A stretch of DNA of 64,000 nucleotides from Rhodobacteraceae bacterium M382 (GCA_025141015.1 CP081098.1:4222501-4286500); one strand, 5' to 3'. Shown: positions 16,711 through 26,943, counted from the first letter of the stretch. Numbers and translations: made by a program. The notes: generated by a model not told the origin, from the sequence alone.

Positions 16711-17325
16711 TCAAGAGGTCGGCATCTGCTGTTCAATGGCATCCAGCGCCACACGCAGTGCACCTGGAATGTCCAACGTGCTGGTATCCAGAATCACAGC
16801 ATCTTTGGCAGGCTTCAATGGAGCTTCGGCGCGGTTCATATCACGATCGTCTCGGGCACGCACATCCGCCAGAACATCTTCGAACGACGTGACCAGCCCC
16901 TTGTCGCTCAACTCCAGAAAGCGTCGGCGGGCGCGCACGTCTGCGCTGGCCGTCACGAACAATTTGACCTCGGCATTCGGGCAAATCACCGTCCCGATAT
17001 CACGCCCGTCCAGAACAGCCCCCCCCGCGCGTCGCGCAAATGCGCGCTGAAAATCGACCAAGGCGGCCCGCACTTCGGGCAAAACCGCTACCTTGCTCGC
17101 CGCCTGGGCAACATCTGGGGAACGCAAAGTATCACCGACCAGGTCGTCGGCCACCAAAGCCTGCGCCGCCTCGATTGCCGCAACACCTTGCAGGGTTTTG
17201 GCCCCCACAGCACGGTACAGCAAACCTGTGTCCAGATAAGCAAACCCAAGCCTGTCGGCAATCGCCCTGGACAGGGTTCCCTTTCCAGCAGCAGCCGGAC
17301 CGTCGATGGCAATCGTGAACCTCAT
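16711..17325 (-). CDS. cmk: Cytidylate kinase
   Basis: 204 residues. The P-loop is [20 protein letters not shown] (about 6-25); [13 protein letters not shown] is the NMP-binding region with the conserved TG-x-x-YR, and [20 protein letters not shown] is the family's G-R-D-I-G-T block. It phosphorylates CMP and dCMP. Its ATG overlaps the aroA stop (ATGA), so the two are translationally coupled, a common alphaproteobacterial arrangement. Confidence 0.96.
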   Translation of the reverse strand: MRFTIAIDGPAAAGKGTLSRAIADRLGFAYLDTGLLYRAVGAKTLQGVAAIEAAQALVADDLVGDTLRSPDVAQAASKVAVLPEVRAALVDFQRAFARRAGGAVLDGRDIGTVICPNAEVKLFVTASADVRARRRFLELSDKGLVTSFEDVLADVRARDDRDMNRAEAPLKPAKDAVILDTSTLDIPGALRVALDAIEQQMPTS

Positions 17326-18671
17326 GTTTGAGTGTCCAGATTGGCACCCAGAGCAGTCATCAACGGCGTGAAAATCGGGAAGGAAGTCGCAATCGGACTG
17401 CCATCATCTACGGTCACGGGGTTTTGCGCGGCCATCCCCAGAACCATGAAGGACATGGCAATACGGTGATCCAGATGGCTTTCGCAGATCGCGCCACCGG
17501 GAACACCTTCTGGACCCAATCCCGTGACGGCCCACCAGTCTTCCCCCTCATCAACAGTCACGCCACAGGCCCGCAGACCCACGGCCATCGCGTCAATGCG
17601 ATCGGATTCCTTGACCCGCAGCTCCTTGACCCCGTCCATCATGGTCTGCCCGCTTGCATGGGCGGCAACGACGGACAAAACCGGATATTCGTCGATCATG
17701 GATGCAGCCCGCTCAGGTGGCACCACAAAACCCTTCATATTGGGCGAATAGCGGGCCCGAAGATCCGCCACTGGTTCACCCCCTTCTATGCGTTCGTTTT
17801 CATAGGTCAGGTCAGCCCCCATATCCCGCAGTGTGGTGAACAGACCGGCGCGTGTCGGGTTCAGTCCGATTCCAGGTACCAGAACATCTGAACCCGGCAC
17901 GATCAGGGCTGCACATACAGGAAACGCTGCGCTGGACGGATCACGTGGCACTTCGATGACCTGAGGCTTTAATTCAGGGCGCCCGGTCAGGGTGATAACT
18001 CGACCCTCGTCAGTGTCCTCGACCGTAATTTCCGCCCCAAAGCCAGCCAGCATACGCTCGGAATGATCGCGGGTGGCTTCCTGTTCGACAACCACGGTCT
18101 TGCCCGGTGCGTTGAGGCCAGCCAATAATACCGCTGATTTCACCTGAGCCGAAGGAACCGGAACCTCATAGCGTACTGGCACGGGGTCCGCTGCGCCGAC
18201 GATGGTCATCGGCAATCGACCACCGGACCGCCCGACAGATTGGGCACCGAACAGAGCCAACGGATCCGTGACCCGCGCCATAGGGCGTTTGTTCAGGCTC
18301 GCATCACCGGTAAAGGTCACCGAAATCGGACAGGTTGCCATCGCGCCCATGATCAGCCGGACCCCCGTTCCGGAATTGCCGCAATCAATGACATTGTCTG
18401 GTTCTGCAAACCCACCGACACCGACGCCATGTACCGACCAGTGGCCGTCCCCATGATTGGTGACTTTGGCGCCAAATGCCTGCATGGCCTTGGCCGTATC
18501 CAGAACGTCTTCTCCCTCCAACAACCCTGATATCCGGGTCTCACCAACCGCCATGGCCCCCAAGATGAGCGACCGATGCGAGATTGATTTGTCTCCGGGC
18601 ACATCGGCAATACCGCTCAAAGGGCCGCAACTGTGCGAAGTCATCGGGGTGGGGGTGGCAGAACCGGACAT
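17322..18671 (-). CDS. aroA: 3-phosphoshikimate 1-carboxyvinyltransferase (EPSP synthase)
   Basis: 449 residues from ATG 18671 ([20 protein letters not shown]), which has AAAGGA at the right distance; an ATG two codons upstream sits too close to it. Motifs: [20 protein letters not shown] (PEP-binding Lys and Arg), [40 protein letters not shown] and [18 protein letters not shown]. It makes EPSP from shikimate-3-phosphate and PEP. An alanine in NSGTG-x-R-L-I-M-G-A-M-A, and the general pattern, fit class II enzymes of alphaproteobacteria, which are often less glyphosate-sensitive (family knowledge). Coupled to cmk. Confidence 0.96.
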   Translation of the reverse strand: MSGSATPTPMTSHSCGPLSGIADVPGDKSISHRSLILGAMAVGETRISGLLEGEDVLDTAKAMQAFGAKVTNHGDGHWSVHGVGVGGFAEPDNVIDCGNSGTGVRLIMGAMATCPISVTFTGDASLNKRPMARVTDPLALFGAQSVGRSGGRLPMTIVGAADPVPVRYEVPVPSAQVKSAVLLAGLNAPGKTVVVEQEATRDHSERMLAGFGAEITVEDTDEGRVITLTGRPELKPQVIEVPRDPSSAAFPVCAALIVPGSDVLVPGIGLNPTRAGLFTTLRDMGADLTYENERIEGGEPVADLRARYSPNMKGFVVPPERAASMIDEYPVLSVVAAHASGQTMMDGVKELRVKESDRIDAMAVGLRACGVTVDEGEDWWAVTGLGPEGVPGGAICESHLDHRIAMSFMVLGMAAQNPVTVDDGSPIATSFPIFTPLMTALGANLDTQT

Positions 18672-18786
18672 GGGCATCCTTTGTCATTCGGGCGGTGTCA
18701 TTCGGGTGGCACCAATTGGACGTTTGCGCTATCGGATTAGCGAATTGGCTGGCTGGGGTCCAGCGCTTACCGCCAAAATCCAGCGA

Positions 18787-19518
18787 CTATCCCAACCGGC
18801 GGAAGGTCAAATAGTGAGGCGTGCGCCCCTCTCGCAAGGCCTTTTGTTCATAGCGCGTCGAAATCCAGTCCGGCCATGCGTCACGCCAATCTGTTGGCCG
18901 CTCGGCCAACCATTCAAACCCGGCCTTGGGCACTTCCTCCAGCGTCTGGCGGACATAGTCGGGAATATCGGTCGCTACGCGGAAAATGGCACCGGGCTTT
19001 AGGCAACGGGCCAAAGGCTCCAGATGTTCCTGGGTTACAAACCGACGGCGGTGATGGCGCTTTTTCGGCCAGGGGTCCGGGTACAACAAAAAGGCCCGCG
19101 AAATCGACTCCTCGGGCAGCACGTCCATCAGGTCGCGCGCATCCCCTGGATGAATGGCGATATTGTCACCCCCCGCTTGACGGATCTTGCCCAACAGCAT
19201 TGCCACGCCGTTGATATAGGGTTCGGCCCCGATAATCCCGACATCCGGGTTTTCTGCCGCCTGATGAACCAGATGTTCGCCGCCGCCAAAACCGATTTCG
19301 AGCCAAACATCACGCCCACCAAACAAACCATCGAGATCCAGGTTTGTACGATCCGGGTTTTCGTCCCAGCCCACAGCACCAGGACTCAGATCGCTCAGAT
19401 CTTCTTCCAGATAGCGTTGCTGGCTTTGCTTCAGTGTCTTGCCCTTGAACCGGCCATAAAAATTCCGCCAAGGTGCGCCAGACGTGTGCTTGCCGGTGCT
19501 GTCGGTGTCATCTGTCAT
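18787..19518 (-). CDS. trmB: tRNA (guanine-N7)-methyltransferase
   Basis: 243 residues. The SAM-binding motif is WLEIGFGGGEHLVHQAAENP; the TrmB-specific active-site segment is FLLYPDPWPKKRHHRRRFV; the end T-R-Y-E-Q-K-A-L-R-E-G is also diagnostic. It forms m7G46 in tRNA. The gene lies about 110 bases upstream of aroA on the same strand and could be cotranscribed with it. Confidence 0.95.
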   Translation of the reverse strand: MTDDTDSTGKHTSGAPWRNFYGRFKGKTLKQSQQRYLEEDLSDLSPGAVGWDENPDRTNLDLDGLFGGRDVWLEIGFGGGEHLVHQAAENPDVGIIGAEPYINGVAMLLGKIRQAGGDNIAIHPGDARDLMDVLPEESISRAFLLYPDPWPKKRHHRRRFVTQEHLEPLARCLKPGAIFRVATDIPDYVRQTLEEVPKAGFEWLAERPTDWRDAWPDWISTRYEQKALREGRTPHYLTFRRLG

Positions 19519-19581
19519 GTTTTCAGGCCTTTCGGGTCGATCACGTGCTGCGCGTCCGTGTGCCGCAACCGCTCTCCGGGG

Positions 19582-20229
19582 TCAATCCCGCAGCACTCCG
19601 GCATTGGTCAGTTCCAACCGGCTGGGGTACCAGAAATCCGAATTCCGAATACCTTTGGTCCGGATCGCAAATTCGGGATCAACGCCGCGTTCGATCATAT
19701 AGGTCAGATCCTCGAACACTTCGGTCTGCGTATCTGCATAGACCCACGCGGCAAAATCAAACGGAGTTTCCCACCCCTCACTCTCGCGCCATTCGCCATA
19801 ATATTCCGCGATTGCCGCAGGCGGCCAGGCCGTCTGATGAAAGCCGATCTTGGAGCCGAGCATCATCTGCCGTTTCGCTCCGCCCAAAAAAATCGTGACA
19901 CAGGAACTGAAACATTCTCCGGAAACAATGGTGTCCAACCCGAAATCAATGACGATCCGTGCCATTTCCATCGCAGCGTAGACACTGCCTCCTTCACTGT
20001 TGAGTTCGAGCACCGATATGTCAGGGTTGGCCCGCAGCAAGGTCAGGAGAGTATCAATGTCTTCATTGGCGACTTCATCATTGTCGCCCACAACGGCCAG
20101 ATCCGAATTGTAGATCAGCGTATGTCCAGCCACCATGAACTTGCCGTTATTGAAATCCCTAGCCTGGGTATCCAGCGACCCGGCCAATGTCCCAACGAGC
20201 AAAGCAAAAAATGTCAAAAACAGATGCAT
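19582..20229 (-). CDS. Exported ClpP/crotonase-fold protein
   Basis: 215 residues from ATG 20229 (MHLFLTFFALLVGTLAGSLD, a signal peptide); a longer open frame is rejected. The mature domain follows the ClpP-like pattern: ISVLELNSEGGSVYAAMEMA (oxyanion-type N-S-E-G-G), then the nucleophile elbow TIVSGECFSSCVTIFLGGAK (Ser at about 104 in the C-F-S-S-C context) and ML-G-S-KIGFHQ, where the His could be the general base. This layout is seen in periplasmic ClpP-like proteins of alphaproteobacteria. Two cysteines beside the serine could form a disulphide. Substrate unknown. It lies 63 bases upstream of trmB. Confidence 0.78.
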   Translation of the reverse strand: MHLFLTFFALLVGTLAGSLDTQARDFNNGKFMVAGHTLIYNSDLAVVGDNDEVANEDIDTLLTLLRANPDISVLELNSEGGSVYAAMEMARIVIDFGLDTIVSGECFSSCVTIFLGGAKRQMMLGSKIGFHQTAWPPAAIAEYYGEWRESEGWETPFDFAAWVYADTQTEVFEDLTYMIERGVDPEFAIRTKGIRNSDFWYPSRLELTNAGVLRD

Positions 20230-20305
20230 CAGGGTTTCCAAGTCAGCTGTGGCGATTACATCTAACCCTGCGCCGGCGCGACTGTCCAACCTTCCACACC
20301 CAGAA

Positions 20306-20337
20306 GCAAAAAAGACGGGCCCAAGCCCGTCTTTTCC
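20306..20337. terminator. Terminator of metK (likely bidirectional)
   Basis: AAAGACGGGC, loop CCAA, GCCCGTCTTT, with an A-run before and a T-run after. A ten-base perfect stem. It serves metK on the minus strand, about 20 bases past its stop, and the symmetry would also stop plus-strand transcription. Confidence 0.9.
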
Positions 20338-20355
20338 TGTACAATTCGAAATGGA

Positions 20356-21537
<1,182 letters not shown>

Positions 21538-21542
21538 GAAAC

Positions 21543-21586
21543 GCTCCATTTGGGTTAACCCCATCACGCCAGGAAGCCGTTGTGAC
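21543..21586 (-). promoter_or_regulatory. SAM/SAH riboswitch in the metK leader
   Basis: The minus strand reads GTCACAACGGCTTCCTGGCG followed by TGA, a short linker and GGAGC, with the metK ATG five bases after that. This matches the conserved core of the SAM/SAH riboswitch: stem TCAC/GTGA enclosing the invariant AACGGCUUCCUGGC, whose loop pairs as a pseudoknot with the Shine-Dalgarno GGAGC. The class was described from metK leaders of Rhodobacterales. Ligand binding would hide the GGAG and shut off translation. A poorly paired linker (ATGGGGTTAACCCAAAT) replaces the very short linker of reference examples and itself contains a GGGTTAACCC palindrome. Confidence 0.9.
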
Positions 21587-21624
21587 AGGTGATCTAGGGG
21601 AATTAGGGGGCCAACCTCTTTCGG

Positions 21625-23160
21625 TCAATCCCCAATAGTGTCCCGACGACTGTGTGCAGATCGGGAATGCAGCAATTGCAAGCCACCGAGACAGAAGAGC
21701 AACACACCCAACACCGGCCAATCCCCCGATCTGGAATACAAAGTCGCCTGAACGGGCTTGGGCACTCGGGCATCCACAAATCCCGCCTGCCCCAACGCCA
21801 GAGACGCAACAATGCGCCCAGCTGGATCAATCACAGCGGAGACCCCTGTGTTGGCCGCGCGGATCATCGGCACGCCCTGTTCGATCGCCCGCATTCGGGC
21901 CTGTACGAGATGCTGATAGGGGCCCGAATAAGTCCCAAACCACGCGTCATTGGTGATCTGCACCAACAAGTCGGGACGCTGGGAACCCGATTGAATTTCT
22001 TCGGGAAACACGGCCTCGTAGCAAATCAATGGGCGCACGACCCCAAACCCGGTCAGGGTCACGATCGGCTCGTCCGTTCCAGGGGAAAATCCGCTGCCCA
22101 TCTGCGTTGCAAAGCCAAAGATGCCAACACGCGCGAGCAGATCACCAAATGGGACGTACTCTCCAAAAGGCACAAGATGACGTTTGTCATAGCGCGCAAT
22201 CAGATTTCCCTGTGGGTCAATCACAGCAAGGCTGTTAAAGTATTTTTCACCGTCAGAGCGTTGTTGTCCCAGAATAACCTGTGCCCCACCCGCCTGAAGC
22301 GCAATCCTGTCAAACACAGATCCTGAATGTTCCATCATCACCGGAACCGCCGTCTCCGGCCAGACAATCAGATCAGGCTGCCCCAACTCTCCCTCGGCAG
22401 CGGTAAACCCCATCTGGCGCGAGAAAAAGAGATCCCGATACGCAGGGTCCCATTTTTGGTCCTGCGGGGCGTTGGGCTGCACCAAGCGCACGACTTTTTC
22501 ACCGGTGGCAAATGCAGAAGGTTCCGGCAAGGCCAGGGCCAATGCCACACCCAGCATCGCCGGGAGCAGCGCCACGGCGCGCCCCAACAACCGCACCCCG
22601 GGCCGCGCTGCCAGACCGACGGACAATCCGGCAAAGACAGTCAGCACAGCCAACCCCTGAGGGCCAATCCATTGCAAAACTTGTGCGGCCGGAGTGTCGA
22701 TCCAGAACTGGCCGAATGCCGCCCAGGGCAACCCGGTCAGCACATAGGCCCGGGCGAACTCGGCCAGAGACATCCAAACCGTCAAGGCCAGCACCGCACC
22801 CCATCCTTGTCCACCGGTTCGTGCAGCCAAACCAAAGGCAACCGCCCAGAACAGCGACAGACCCCCAGCCAGAAAAACCAGTGCAAAAGGAGCCATCCAG
22901 GCATGCCGGTCGGGGTCCACCTGAAACGGTTCGACGATCCAGGACAGCCCCGCACCAAAATATCCGACCCCGAATATCCAGCCGATCCAGGCCGCTCGTC
23001 GCATGGTTTCCGCCCGGGTAAACAGAACGAATACACCGCCCAACGCCATCGGCACAGTCAAAACAACATGCAAAGGTGCCAGTGCCTGAGCCAGCAAGAC
23101 ACCCAGCCCAAATGCCAGGACCAGACGTCCACGCCAGCGCCAATGCGCCGGGTTGATCAT
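21625..23160 (-). CDS. lnt: Apolipoprotein N-acyltransferase
   Basis: 511 residues. The first about 200 residues are hydrophobic with several membrane helices; the nitrilase-like domain follows. The catalytic triad is visible: Glu in LIVWPETAVPVMM, Lys in YDKRHLVPFGEYVPF and Cys in PLICYEAVFPEE. It adds the third acyl chain to lipoproteins at the periplasmic face of the inner membrane. Its start overlaps the corC stop (ATGA), as is usual for corC-lnt. Confidence 0.95.
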   Translation of the reverse strand: MINPAHWRWRGRLVLAFGLGVLLAQALAPLHVVLTVPMALGGVFVLFTRAETMRRAAWIGWIFGVGYFGAGLSWIVEPFQVDPDRHAWMAPFALVFLAGGLSLFWAVAFGLAARTGGQGWGAVLALTVWMSLAEFARAYVLTGLPWAAFGQFWIDTPAAQVLQWIGPQGLAVLTVFAGLSVGLAARPGVRLLGRAVALLPAMLGVALALALPEPSAFATGEKVVRLVQPNAPQDQKWDPAYRDLFFSRQMGFTAAEGELGQPDLIVWPETAVPVMMEHSGSVFDRIALQAGGAQVILGQQRSDGEKYFNSLAVIDPQGNLIARYDKRHLVPFGEYVPFGDLLARVGIFGFATQMGSGFSPGTDEPIVTLTGFGVVRPLICYEAVFPEEIQSGSQRPDLLVQITNDAWFGTYSGPYQHLVQARMRAIEQGVPMIRAANTGVSAVIDPAGRIVASLALGQAGFVDARVPKPVQATLYSRSGDWPVLGVLLFCLGGLQLLHSRSAHSRRDTIGD

Positions 23161-24044
23161 CCGGCGGCGTCCGGCAACAGCACCCGCAGGCGTTTGATCC
23201 GGCGTGGGTCGGCGTCAATCACCTCGAATTCTGGACCTTCCGGATGCGGGATGACCTCTCCCCGTGCGGGAACCCGGCCTGACAACATGAACACCAGCCC
23301 CCCCAGCGTTTCGATCTCTTCTTCGTCCACATCATCATGGTTGGTCAAAGAGAGGCCAATCTCGGCTTCGAACTCCGGCAACGGCGTTTTGGCGAGCGCA
23401 GTGTAACACCCAGGCTTTTCCATAACCCAAGTCTGATCTTCGTCAGTATCGTGTTCATCGGCGATTTCCCCGACAACCTGTTCGATCAGATCTTCGATCG
23501 TCACAACACCATCGACGCCACCATATTCGTCGATGACCAAGGCCATGTGACGCCGTTCCGTCTGCATTTTCGTGAGCAAAACCCCGATCGGCATTGACGG
23601 TGGCACGAACAGCAATTGCCGCAACATGCCTGCCAAATCGAATTCCTCGGCGTCACAGTTGAATCCATGCGACAGGGCCAGATCCTTGAGGTGCACGAAT
23701 CCCAAAGGAGTATCCAATGTGCCCTCGTACACAGGAATTCGGGTAAAGCCGCTGTCGCGGAAAACCTGAACCAGGTCGTCCTTGGCGATCGTATTTGGCA
23801 CCGCGACGATCTCGGCAGTCGGAATGGCAACATCCTCGATCCGCATGCGTCGCAGGTTGATCATCCCATGCGGTTGGGATGCGGGTCGGTCATGACCGTT
23901 CACAACGGCTTCTTCCGGTTCATCGGTCGGGGTCAGCGCCTCGAAAATTCGCCCGAAAAACCCACTGCGTTCTGCGGTCGTGTCACCGCTGTTGTCCTGA
24001 TGCGCGCGTTGCGCTGCATTAGAACTGCCGTCTATGTCGCCCAT
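23157..24044 (-). CDS. corC: CorC/HlyC-type CBS-domain protein
   Basis: 295 residues. Two CBS domains (about 70-200) include TAEIVAVPNTIAKDDLVQVF, GFTRIPVYEGTLDTPLGFVH, LKDLAL and ALVIDEYGGVDGVVTIEDLI; a CorC_HlyC transporter-associated domain follows (about 215-290, GYPEFEAEIGL-type). There is no DUF21 membrane domain, so this is the soluble CorC/YbeX form. It is linked to magnesium/cobalt handling and ribosome maturation in other bacteria. The strand order ybeY-corC-lnt is the conserved one. Confidence 0.93.
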   Translation of the reverse strand: MGDIDGSSNAAQRAHQDNSGDTTAERSGFFGRIFEALTPTDEPEEAVVNGHDRPASQPHGMINLRRMRIEDVAIPTAEIVAVPNTIAKDDLVQVFRDSGFTRIPVYEGTLDTPLGFVHLKDLALSHGFNCDAEEFDLAGMLRQLLFVPPSMPIGVLLTKMQTERRHMALVIDEYGGVDGVVTIEDLIEQVVGEIADEHDTDEDQTWVMEKPGCYTALAKTPLPEFEAEIGLSLTNHDDVDEEEIETLGGLVFMLSGRVPARGEVIPHPEGPEFEVIDADPRRIKRLRVLLPDAAG

Positions 24045-24065
24045 TTATCCTATCCAGATAGCGTC

Positions 24066-24593
24066 TCAAAATTCGGACCGCGTTGGCCCGTCTCTCTCTT
24101 TATATGGGTCATCAATACCCATAATGCCAAGTATAGCGACCTCAATTCCTTCCATCAAAGTGGCATCCGGGTCACGGATGTGATCATACCCCAGCAAATG
24201 CAACAGACCATGAATGACCAAATGGGTCACATGATCGGCCACCGGCCTGCCCGCTTCCAACGCTTCTCGGGCGCATGTATCCCAGGAAATCGCAATGTCG
24301 CCCAACGCAATGTCGCCCGTAAAATCCGGCTTGGGCCGCGTCGGGAGACCACCGGGGTCCTTGGCCGAAAGATCGTCGGCGGGCCAGCTCAGCACATTCG
24401 TCGGGCTGGGCTTTGCGCGAAACTCTGCATTCAGTTCGGCGATCCGTGCATCATCGCAGGCGAGAACAGAGATTTCACAACACTCTGGGTCGATCTCAAA
24501 TTTCTCGAGAACCGCACCCACCGCGCGGGTTGCCAATGGTTCAAAATCAATGTCTTGCCAACGGTCGTCTTCGATCGAAAATTCCAGCATCAA
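24066..24593 (-). CDS. ybeY: Endoribonuclease YbeY
   Basis: 175 residues. The zinc-binding signature HLVIHGLLHLLGYDH (three histidines) is intact, as is NVLSWPADDL upstream. YbeY works in 16S rRNA 3' processing and ribosome quality control, together with PhoH and CorC neighbours in many genomes. It is 21 bases upstream of corC and about 100 downstream of phoH. An extended N-terminal segment (MMLEFSIEDDRWQDIDFEPL) is normal for alphaproteobacteria. Confidence 0.95.
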   Translation of the reverse strand: MMLEFSIEDDRWQDIDFEPLATRAVGAVLEKFEIDPECCEISVLACDDARIAELNAEFRAKPSPTNVLSWPADDLSAKDPGGLPTRPKPDFTGDIALGDIAISWDTCAREALEAGRPVADHVTHLVIHGLLHLLGYDHIRDPDATLMEGIEVAILGIMGIDDPYKERDGPTRSEF

Positions 24594-24695
24594 AAGACCC
24601 TTGTCAGACCAGGTATCACCACCGCTGCCGACCTGGCGCGTCCCAGAAAAGCAACAGGCGATGGCCCCTAAACAGTTGACCGGAAGAACAGGCGT

Positions 24696-25703
24696 TCAAC
24701 CCGGTTTGGTGTCGGCCTCATAAGCTTCGATGATCGCAGCCACAAGAGGGTGTCGCACCACATCGCGCGACGTGAAGTAGTTGAAGCTGACCTTGGGGAT
24801 CGACGTGAGCAACCGCTCTGCATCAGCCAGCCCCGACGGAACCCCTCGAGGCAGGTCGATCTGGGTGCGGTCGCCAGTGATCACCATCCGCGATCCTTCG
24901 CCCAATCGGGTCAGAAACATCTTCATCTGCATCGACGTGGCGTTCTGTGCCTCGTCCAGCACTACAAAGGCATTGGCTAATGTCCGGCCCCGCATAAAGG
25001 CCAGCGGCGCGATCTCGATCCGTTTTTCTTCGATCAACTTGGCCAGCTGCTTGCCTGGAAGGAAATCGTTCAACGCATCATAGAGCGGCTGCATGTAAGG
25101 ATCGACCTTGTCCTTCATATCGCCAGGGAGATAGCCCAGTTTCTCACCCGCTTCGACCGCAGGTCGGGACAAAATGATGCGATCCACATGGCCGGTGATG
25201 AACATCGACACACCGACGGCGACCGCCAAATAGGTTTTGCCCGTGCCGGCGGGACCAATGCCAAAAGCCAGCTCATGTTCAAACAGGGATTGCACATAGG
25301 CTTTTTGTGCGTCTGTGCGCGGTTCGACCAATTTCTTGCGCGTCTTGATTTCCACAGCGCCGCCACGAAACATTTCAAGCTGGTCGCCCGGTGCCGGATC
25401 CGCCTGTGCACCCATGCGCAACTCCCGATCAATGTCGGCGTGTTCAACCGCCCGTCCGGTTTCAAGTCTATCATACAACGCTTGCAGGACTTCTGCGGCC
25501 TGTGTCCGCGCCTCTTCGACGCCCATGATCGACAACTGATTACCGCGGCGCACGATCTGCACGCCCAGTTTCTGTTCGATATCTGCAAGGTTGCGATCAT
25601 ATTCACCGCAAAGGTCGATCAACAATCGGTTGTCTGGAAATTCAAGCAGCACCTCGTGCGAGGTGGATTGATCAAGCGGTTCGGTCAGGGCACCCAGAGC
25701 CAT
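24696..25703 (-). CDS. phoH: PhoH-family ATPase
   Basis: 335 residues. The N-terminal KH-like segment contains NRLLIDLCGEYDRNLADIEQ. The ATPase has Walker A GIGPAGTGKTYLAVA and Walker B AFVVLDEAQNATSMQMKMFL, followed by RMVITGDRTQIDLPRG. PhoH-like proteins are probably RNA-associated helicase/nuclease partners of YbeY. It leads the phoH-ybeY-corC-lnt set. The terminator at 25794-25820 sits upstream, so its promoter must lie in about 25704-25793. Confidence 0.95.
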   Translation of the reverse strand: MALGALTEPLDQSTSHEVLLEFPDNRLLIDLCGEYDRNLADIEQKLGVQIVRRGNQLSIMGVEEARTQAAEVLQALYDRLETGRAVEHADIDRELRMGAQADPAPGDQLEMFRGGAVEIKTRKKLVEPRTDAQKAYVQSLFEHELAFGIGPAGTGKTYLAVAVGVSMFITGHVDRIILSRPAVEAGEKLGYLPGDMKDKVDPYMQPLYDALNDFLPGKQLAKLIEEKRIEIAPLAFMRGRTLANAFVVLDEAQNATSMQMKMFLTRLGEGSRMVITGDRTQIDLPRGVPSGLADAERLLTSIPKVSFNYFTSRDVVRHPLVAAIIEAYEADTKPG

Positions 25704-25793
25704 CAGATCTCCTGTGTTGGCGTTCTGGGTTCAGTGTGCAGAAGCTGACGGTCCGGCGCAAGCAAAGCGTGAAAGATTTCATGATTTTGAGAC

Positions 25794-25820
25794 AAAAACG
25801 GCCACCCGAACTGGGTGGCC
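25794..25820 (-). terminator. Rho-independent terminator of the OmpA/lipoprotein pair
   Basis: On the minus strand GGCCACCC, loop AGTTC, GGGTGGCC is followed by GTTTTTGTC. Eight perfect pairs, 26 bases past the lipoprotein stop. It insulates phoH from the upstream pair. Confidence 0.88.
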
Positions 25821-25845
25821 GCCTGAATTTCAAACTGATCTGACG

Positions 25846-26139
25846 TCAAAGAATGTCAGGGATGGTAGAGCCCGATTTGAACGGGCCGGTTGCGACGCCG
25901 GATGGCGCAGCCCCAGAACAAATCGGTTTGCCATCTGGGCCCAAGCGCGCCGACAGATACCCTTCAAGCCCATCATCGATGATCCAGTGGTCACACCCCT
26001 GTGGATCAACCCAGATCCCCGCCTTGAGCTGGGACAGATCCTTGGCATCAATGCCACGGTCACGGGTTTTGTCTTCGATCGTACAGGCCGACATTCCACC
26101 TGCAACGGCCAGGAGAGCGATGTATTTAACGAGTTTCAT
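25846..26139 (-). CDS. Small lipoprotein with the WVDPxGCxHW domain
   Basis: 97 residues. Residues 1-19 are a lipoprotein signal with lipobox A-G-G-M-S-A-C. The mature part has GIWVDPQGCDHWIIDDGLEG followed by P-D-G-K-P-I-C. The same segment appears in the OmpA-like protein just upstream (TIWVDPDGCEHWVMDDGAEG ... G-I-P-V-C). Two cysteines per domain could form a disulphide in the periplasm. It starts 12 bases after the OmpA-like stop, so the two are one operon ending in a terminator. Function unknown. The lack of Asp at +2 of the acylated Cys (C-T-I) suggests outer-membrane sorting. Confidence 0.8.
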   Translation of the reverse strand: MKLVKYIALLAVAGGMSACTIEDKTRDRGIDAKDLSQLKAGIWVDPQGCDHWIIDDGLEGYLSARLGPDGKPICSGAAPSGVATGPFKSGSTIPDIL

Positions 26140-26151
26140 GATCGTTCTCCC

Positions 26152-26736
26152 TTAACGGACACAGATAATTTCAACGCGGCGATTCTGGGCCATGTTGGCT
26201 GCTGAATTGTTTGGCGCGCGTGGATTGCGTTCGCCATAGCCCCGAACATCCAGGATCCGGGCACCGACGCTGCGACCGACACGAGCCACAGAATCCGCAC
26301 GCCGTTCACTGAGACGCATGTTATAGGCATCGGACGCACGACTATCCGTATGTCCAGTAATGATAAACCCGGAAGCGGATGCGCTTTGGAAGAACTCCCG
26401 CAGGCGCTGTTGACCAGCGGAATTGATGGTGTGCCGATCGGTGGCAAAGAACTGATCTGACGGCATCACACCGCAGACATTGCCACGGCGACAGACCGGG
26501 ATGCCCTGACGGTTGACGTGCGGGGTCATATACCCTTCGGCACCATCATCCATCACCCAATGCTCACACCCGTCCGGGTCCACCCAGATGGTCGGAACAT
26601 ACCGTTCGCCAATCACGGTCTTGGTTGTTGTTGTTGTTGTTGTTTGCGCCTGTGCAGGACTGAACACGGCACTGGCAGCCATTGCTACTACAGCCAGGGC
26701 GGGCAGCAGGCTTTTCAAATTGAATTTAATCACCAC
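26152..26736 (-). CDS. OmpA/MotB-domain outer-membrane protein with WVDPxGCxHW domain
   Basis: 194 residues. A signal peptide (SLLPALAVVAMAASAVFSPA-Q-A) is followed by a run of seven threonines coded by an ACA microsatellite. Residues about 48-80 carry the WVDPxGCxHWxxDDGxEGY domain shared with the next gene. The C-terminal OmpA domain (about 90-194) shows F-A-T-D-R-H-T-I-N, FIITGHTDSRASDAYNMRLS, ERRADSVA and V-R-G-Y-G-E-R-N-P, with NRRVEI at the end; these residues bind peptidoglycan. There is no beta-barrel, so it is a small peptidoglycan-linked envelope protein. The pair sits between miaB and phoH, which are often direct neighbours. Confidence 0.88.
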   Translation of the reverse strand: MVIKFNLKSLLPALAVVAMAASAVFSPAQAQTTTTTTTKTVIGERYVPTIWVDPDGCEHWVMDDGAEGYMTPHVNRQGIPVCRRGNVCGVMPSDQFFATDRHTINSAGQQRLREFFQSASASGFIITGHTDSRASDAYNMRLSERRADSVARVGRSVGARILDVRGYGERNPRAPNNSAANMAQNRRVEIICVR

Positions 26737-26943
26737 AGATATCCTTCACCTTTCCCCAGAATTGACGCCAGAGCCCCAAAACTTCAGGTACTCTTACTAA
26801 CCATTTTTACTAAGCTTAGGAAAATACGTGTGAATTGTGAAGCAAATTCCACCATATATTGTGTCGCCAAGCAACACACTCACCGTCAAAGACCGGAATT
26901 GTTAACGCGCTGGCTTCAATCCCGTTTTCCTGGGGGTCAAACG

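Noticed and set aside
19024-20265. Plus-strand open frame of over 400 residues
   Set aside because: Antisense to trmB and the ClpP-like gene; no ribosome site or motif.
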